From Frankiaceae bacterium (GTDB lineage Bacteria > Actinomycetota > Actinomycetes > JAVEEB01): a stretch of DNA of 8,627 bases. Numbering within the stretch: position 1 is the first letter of the stretch; the number at the start of each line of letters is the position of its first letter. Position numbers and translations under genes: made by a program. Below the pieces are notes generated by a model that made no database searches, had not been told where the DNA came from, and saw only the letters and a program-made list of their open reading frames with translations. Shown piece after piece: positions 5,581-8,627 of the stretch. The stretch spans positions 1 through 8,627 of the forward strand of contig JAVEEB010000210.1 in NCBI GenBank assembly GCA_030840665.1, read 5' to 3'.

Positions 5581-6071
5581 CGCGTGCCCCACGCGTAGGT
5601 CTGCTTCACGAGCTTGAGGTAGACGAAACTCTCGGTCGTGCGGATGCCGGGGATCGCGCGCACCTTCGCGTTGAGGAGTTCGAGCAACTCGTCGTCGTCG
5701 GTGCAGATGAGCTCGCACAGGATGTCGAAGGCCCCCGCCGTCAGCACGACGTAGTCGACCTCGTCGATCTCGGCCAACCGGTCGGCGATCTCCCGCGTGT
5801 CCCCGTCGACGGTGATGCCGATCATCGCCTGGCGCGCGAGGTTGACGGTCAGCGGATCGGTGATGGCGACGATCTGCATGACTCCGCTGTCGAGGAGCCG
5901 CTGCACCCGCTGGCGGACGGCCGCCTCGGACAGGCCGACCGTCTTGGCGAGCGTGGCGTACGACGCGCGCCCGTCGCGCTGCAGCTCGTCGATCAGCGAG
6001 CGGTCGACCTGGTCGAGCGTGCGCGCCAAGGCACGACCGGTGCTCGTGGCCGGACGAGGCGGGCCATTCAT
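5568..6071 (-). CDS. Lrp/AsnC family transcriptional regulator (167 aa)
   Basis: A DNA-binding regulator of the feast/famine family, usually controlling amino-acid metabolism in response to an amino acid. An N-terminal winged helix-turn-helix spans about 18-70 (DQVDRSLIDELQRDGR, then LAKTVGLSEAAVRQRVQRL). The ligand-binding RAM/AsnC domain follows at about 75-155 (TVDGDTREIADRL, VLTAGAFDILCELIC, IRTTESFVYLKLVKQ). The length is typical for the family. The ATG at 6071 is preceded by GAAAGGG about nine bases away. It lies downstream of the oxidase and alanine dehydrogenase genes on the same strand, so alanine or a related amino acid is a plausible effector and these genes plausible targets. In Mycobacterium a related regulator, AldR, neighbours ald but is divergent from it. 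The orientation here differs, so I do not assign that symbol. Autoregulation is common in the family. Confidence 0.95.
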   Translation of the reverse strand: MNGPPRPATSTGRALARTLDQVDRSLIDELQRDGRASYATLAKTVGLSEAAVRQRVQRLLDSGVMQIVAITDPLTVNLARQAMIGITVDGDTREIADRLAEIDEVDYVVLTAGAFDILCELICTDDDELLELLNAKVRAIPGIRTTESFVYLKLVKQTYAWGTRQGA

Positions 6072-6142
6072 CTGCGGCGCCCTTTCGCTACGGGGGATGT
6101 CGAGCATTGTGCCGGAAACCGCGAAGGTCGCGACATCCGGTT
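6072..6142 (-). promoter_or_regulatory. 71-base spacer upstream of the Lrp/AsnC gene with inverted repeats (possible autoregulatory site)
   Basis: The arms GGATGTCG (6095-6102) and CGACATCC (6131-6138) are perfectly complementary, with centres 36 bp apart. Between and partly under them is a second repeat, CGCGA-AGG-TCGCG (6120-6132). On the minus strand, CACAAT (6111-6106) between the arms could be a -10 element, but no good -35 is present at the usual distance. Lrp/AsnC proteins form octamers that bind several helically phased sites and often repress their own genes. Separated arms of this kind just before the start codon therefore suggest an operator, perhaps with an internal promoter. The same repeat as RNA could form a long stem after the oxidase stop codon. 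Function not shown. Confidence 0.35.
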
Positions 6143-7588
6143 CTAGAAGTCGAAGCCCACACCGAGCCGATCCAGCAGGCGGAGCCACGGACCCCGCCGG
6201 CCACCGGCGGCATCGGCGCGTGCCAGCGCCCTCGTGGTGGTCGTGATGCCCGCCCAGGCGAACGGCTCGGGCGGGAACGGCAACGGCCGCTTCCGCACCA
6301 TCGACAGCGCCGTCAACTCCGTGTCGCTGCCGTCCAGCAGGTCGAGCACCACCTGCGCCCCGAAGCGCGTTGCCGCGACGCCGAGCCCGGTGAACCCCGT
6401 CACGTAGGCGACACGACCGCCGTACGCCGTCCCGAACAACGGCGAGAAGCGGGTGCTGGTGTCGATGACCCCGCCCCACGTCGAGTCGACGCGCGTGCCG
6501 GCCAGCGCGGGAAACGTTGCCAGCAGATGCTCGACGAGGAGCGCGGCCGTGTGGCGGTCGACGTCGTACCGGACCCGGATGCCCTTGCCGAAGTGATAAC
6601 CCGGCACGTACCCACCGAAGACGATCCGGTCGTCCCGCGTCAGCCGGTAGTAGTGGAACAGGTTGCCGCCGTCCGAGATGCCCTCGCGTCCTGCCCACCG
6701 CAGCGCCGCGCGCACGTCGGGCGCGAGCGGTTCGGTGACGATGACGTGGTCGTACACGGGCACGGTGTACGGGCGGGCCCGGCGCAGCGGCGACGGGAAC
6801 GCGTTCGTCGCGAGCGCGACCTGACCCGCGCGGATGACGCCGTCGCGCGTCAGCACGTCGATGCCGTTGGCGGCGCGGCGCAACCTGCGGACCGGCGTGT
6901 GCTCGAACACGCGCACGCCCGCGCGGCGGCACGCTTCCGCCAACCCCCACACGAGTTTCGCCGGGTGCACGAGGGCAACGCCGTCGGGGTCGTAGCGGGC
7001 GCCGAGGTACGACGGCGAGTCCACCAGGGCGCGCGTCTCGTCGCCGTCGAGCATGCGAACGCGGGGGGTGAAGGTCCTGCCCACCTCCACGTGGGCGTGC
7101 AGGTCGTCGAGCTGCCACGGCGCGACGGCCACGGTCAGCTCCCCGGTGCGCTCCCATTCCGCGTCGATGCCCAGTCGGGACAGCGTGTGCTCGATGGCGT
7201 CCAGGTTGTCCCGCCCGATGCGTACGAGAGCGGGGTAGTCCTCCGCGAAGTGCGCGAGGCCGTTCGCCTGCCCGTGCGTCAGCGACGAAGACACGAAGCC
7301 ACCGTTACGCCCGGACGCCGCCCACCCGACGGTGCGCCCCTCGGCGAGGGCAACGTCGCGCCCCGGGTCGCGCTCCTTCGCGAGCAGCGCCGCCCACAGG
7401 CCGCCGTACCCGCCGCCGACGACGACGAGGTCGGCGCTCGTACGGCCGGTCAACCGGGGACTGACCTCGCGCGGCGGCACGTCGGCCAGCCAGTGCACGC
7501 GTTCCTGCGCACCGGCGAGGGCGTGGGCGACGGCGGACGGCGTCGCCGCCGGTGCCGTCAGGACAGGGCCTCGTCCAGCGACTGCCAC
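6143..7588 (-). CDS. FAD-dependent amine/amino-acid oxidoreductase (DAO family, PuuB-like; about 481 aa)
   Basis: A flavoenzyme predicted to oxidise an amine or amino acid to imine with transfer of electrons from FAD. Counting from GTG 7588, the dinucleotide-binding motif VVVGGGYGGLWAALLAKE is at 55-72, and GWAASGRNGGF (88-98) matches the second conserved block of this subgroup. The C-terminal FAD-contact segment YVTGFTGLGVAATRFG is at 395-410. No Sec or Tat signal is visible. The start is uncertain. GTG 7588 overlaps ald by 31 bases but has no clear ribosome-binding site. CTG 7561 would overlap the ald stop as CTGA and has GACGAGG just upstream. GTG 7498 has AGGA four bases upstream but drops the SAVAHAL...VHWL segment that I recall as conserved in relatives. 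Its tight link to ald suggests the two enzymes act on related amino acids. The substrate is not deducible, and gamma-glutamylputrescine oxidase is only a family-level label. Confidence 0.92.
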   Translation of the reverse strand: MAVAGRGPVLTAPAATPSAVAHALAGAQERVHWLADVPPREVSPRLTGRTSADLVVVGGGYGGLWAALLAKERDPGRDVALAEGRTVGWAASGRNGGFVSSSLTHGQANGLAHFAEDYPALVRIGRDNLDAIEHTLSRLGIDAEWERTGELTVAVAPWQLDDLHAHVEVGRTFTPRVRMLDGDETRALVDSPSYLGARYDPDGVALVHPAKLVWGLAEACRRAGVRVFEHTPVRRLRRAANGIDVLTRDGVIRAGQVALATNAFPSPLRRARPYTVPVYDHVIVTEPLAPDVRAALRWAGREGISDGGNLFHYYRLTRDDRIVFGGYVPGYHFGKGIRVRYDVDRHTAALLVEHLLATFPALAGTRVDSTWGGVIDTSTRFSPLFGTAYGGRVAYVTGFTGLGVAATRFGAQVVLDLLDGSDTELTALSMVRKRPLPFPPEPFAWAGITTTTRALARADAAGGRRGPWLRLLDRLGVGFDF

Positions 7589-8627
7589 GACAGGCCGTGA
7601 GCCTGCGCGACCGGCGCCGACGTCAGGAATCCGTTGTGGGTCGTCAGACCGCTCGCGAGCGCCGGATCCTTGCGGCAGGCGTCGCGCCAGCCGCGGTCGG
7701 CGATGTTCAGCACGTAGGGCAATGTCACGTTCGTCAGCGCGTACGTGGACGTGTGCGGCACGGCGCCCGGCATGTTCGCGACGCAGTAGAAGACCGACTT
7801 CTCCACCATGTACGTCGGGTCGGCGTGCGTCGTCGGCCGCGAGTCCTCGAAGCAGCCGCCCTGGTCGATCGCGATGTCGACGAGCACGCTGCCCGGCTTC
7901 ATTCGCGAGACCAGGTCGTGGCTGATCAGCATCGGCGCCTTCGCACCCGGCACGAGCACGGCGCCGATGACGAGGTCGGCGTCGAGGACGGCGCGTTCCA
8001 CCTCGTACCGGTTGGACGCGACCGTCTGCACGTGACCCTGATAGATCGAGTCCATCTGCCGCAGCCGGTCGATGTCGCGGTCGAGCAGGATCACCTCGGC
8101 CTGCATGCCGAGGGCGATGGCGGCGGCGTTGCGACCCGAGACGCCCGCGCCGATGATGACGACCTTCGCGGCGTAGGTGCCGGAGACGCCGCCCATCAGT
8201 ACGCCGCGGCCACCCTGCGCGCGCATCAGGCAGTGGGCGCCCACCTGCGGGGCGAGGCGGCCCGCGACCTCGCTCATCGGGGCGAGCAGCGGCAGCGAGC
8301 GGTCGGGCTTCTCCACGGTCTCGTACGCGATCGACGTGACGCGATGGTCGAGCAGCGCGTCGGTGCACTCGCGGGACGCCGCAAGGTGCAGATAGGTGAA
8401 CAGCACCTGGCCGGCGCGGAGCCGGTCGTACTCCTCGGGCACCGGCTCCTTCACTTTCAGGATCAGCTCGGCGAACTCCCAGACCTCGTCGGCGGTGGCG
8501 AGCATCTTGGCGCCCGCCGCGACGAAGTCACCGTCGGGAATCGCTGAGCCCATCCCCGCGTCGGCCTCGATGACGACGTCGTGGCCGTGGGCCGTCAGCT
8601 CGTGGACTCCCGATGGCGTGAGGGCGA
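7558..8627 (-). CDS. ald: Alanine dehydrogenase (partial, N-terminus beyond right edge)
   Basis: Catalyses reversible NAD-dependent oxidative deamination of L-alanine to pyruvate and ammonia, in the cytosol, usually as a hexamer. The frame is open to the right edge and ends in TGA at 7560-7558. It starts mid-protein with ALTPSGVHELTAHGHDVVIE, and 355 residues are visible. Adding the ~16 missing N-terminal residues gives about 371, the normal family length. Visible landmarks are the substrate-site segment LILKVKEP, the catalytic His in YLHLAAS, the Rossmann motif VVIIGAGVSGRNAA with the acidic NAD-ribose residue in ILLDRD, and the catalytic Asp in VDIAIDQGGC. Also present are NMPGAVPHTSTYALTN and the C-terminal GFLTSAPVAQAHGL. 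All are as expected for an active enzyme. It is the upstream gene of a same-strand set with the FAD oxidase and the Lrp/AsnC regulator. The ATG at 8553 is internal Met, not the true start. Confidence 0.97.
   Translation of the reverse strand, partial: ALTPSGVHELTAHGHDVVIEADAGMGSAIPDGDFVAAGAKMLATADEVWEFAELILKVKEPVPEEYDRLRAGQVLFTYLHLAASRECTDALLDHRVTSIAYETVEKPDRSLPLLAPMSEVAGRLAPQVGAHCLMRAQGGRGVLMGGVSGTYAAKVVIIGAGVSGRNAAAIALGMQAEVILLDRDIDRLRQMDSIYQGHVQTVASNRYEVERAVLDADLVIGAVLVPGAKAPMLISHDLVSRMKPGSVLVDIAIDQGGCFEDSRPTTHADPTYMVEKSVFYCVANMPGAVPHTSTYALTNVTLPYVLNIADRGWRDACRKDPALASGLTTHNGFLTSAPVAQAHGLSWQSLDEALS

Noticed and set aside
6107..7600. A 497-codon plus-strand frame antisense to the oxidase
   Set aside because: Composition and position mark it as an antisense shadow. 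The minus-strand protein has clear FAD-binding motifs.
7600..8368. Upstream extension of the FAD oxidase frame through the ald gene
   Set aside because: The extension is Arg/Pro/Ala-rich shadow sequence lying across conserved Ald domains in another frame.
1..8627. Mobile elements, CRISPR arrays, tRNA or rRNA genes
   Set aside because: I saw no transposase or integrase, no regularly spaced repeats, no tRNA-like cloverleaf and no rRNA sequence. Nearly all bases are covered by ordinary coding genes.

Overview
This is high-GC DNA with the gene style of an actinobacterium. Protein families, codon use and overlapping gene ends all fit, but no marker gene fixes the species. It is densely coding, and the only sizeable gap is 241 bases (231-471). 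Two convergent gene blocks meet near 5550-5568, and both ends of the window cut through genes.

Left edge (1-230, + strand): the last ~75 residues of a thioredoxin/DsbA-type domain, which I think is the tail of an NhaA-DsbA fusion antiporter. A structured, untranslated-looking stretch follows (231-471). It holds a perfect 8-bp inverted repeat, a 7-bp hairpin, and a sequence able to pair with the ribosome-binding site of a 22-codon reading frame (472-540). The stop codon of that frame overlaps the GTG start of the next gene.

Central signalling operon (537-5550, + strand): three overlapping genes. First is a soluble hybrid histidine kinase (PAS-PAS-HisKA-HATPase-REC-REC). Second is a stand-alone DivK/CheY-like receiver. 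Third is a REC-PAS-GGDEF-EAL protein whose cyclase, product-inhibition and phosphodiesterase motifs are all intact. One transmitter domain therefore sits beside four receiver domains. The likely output is control of cyclic di-GMP. No HPt phosphotransfer domain is visible.

Right block (8627-5568, - strand, transcribed right to left): alanine dehydrogenase (ald, missing about its first 16 residues), an FAD-dependent amine/amino-acid oxidase of the DAO/PuuB-like superfamily that overlaps the end of ald, then after 71 bases an Lrp/AsnC regulator. This looks like an amino-acid or amine catabolic unit with its own regulator at the distal end. A long-armed inverted repeat just upstream of the regulator is a possible autoregulatory site.

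The most interesting part is the leader of the signalling operon (about 327-540). Alternative RNA pairings around a strong Shine-Dalgarno sequence, a translated mini-gene, and a kinase start with no ribosome-binding site of its own together suggest translational control of a c-di-GMP circuit. This is inferred from sequence only.
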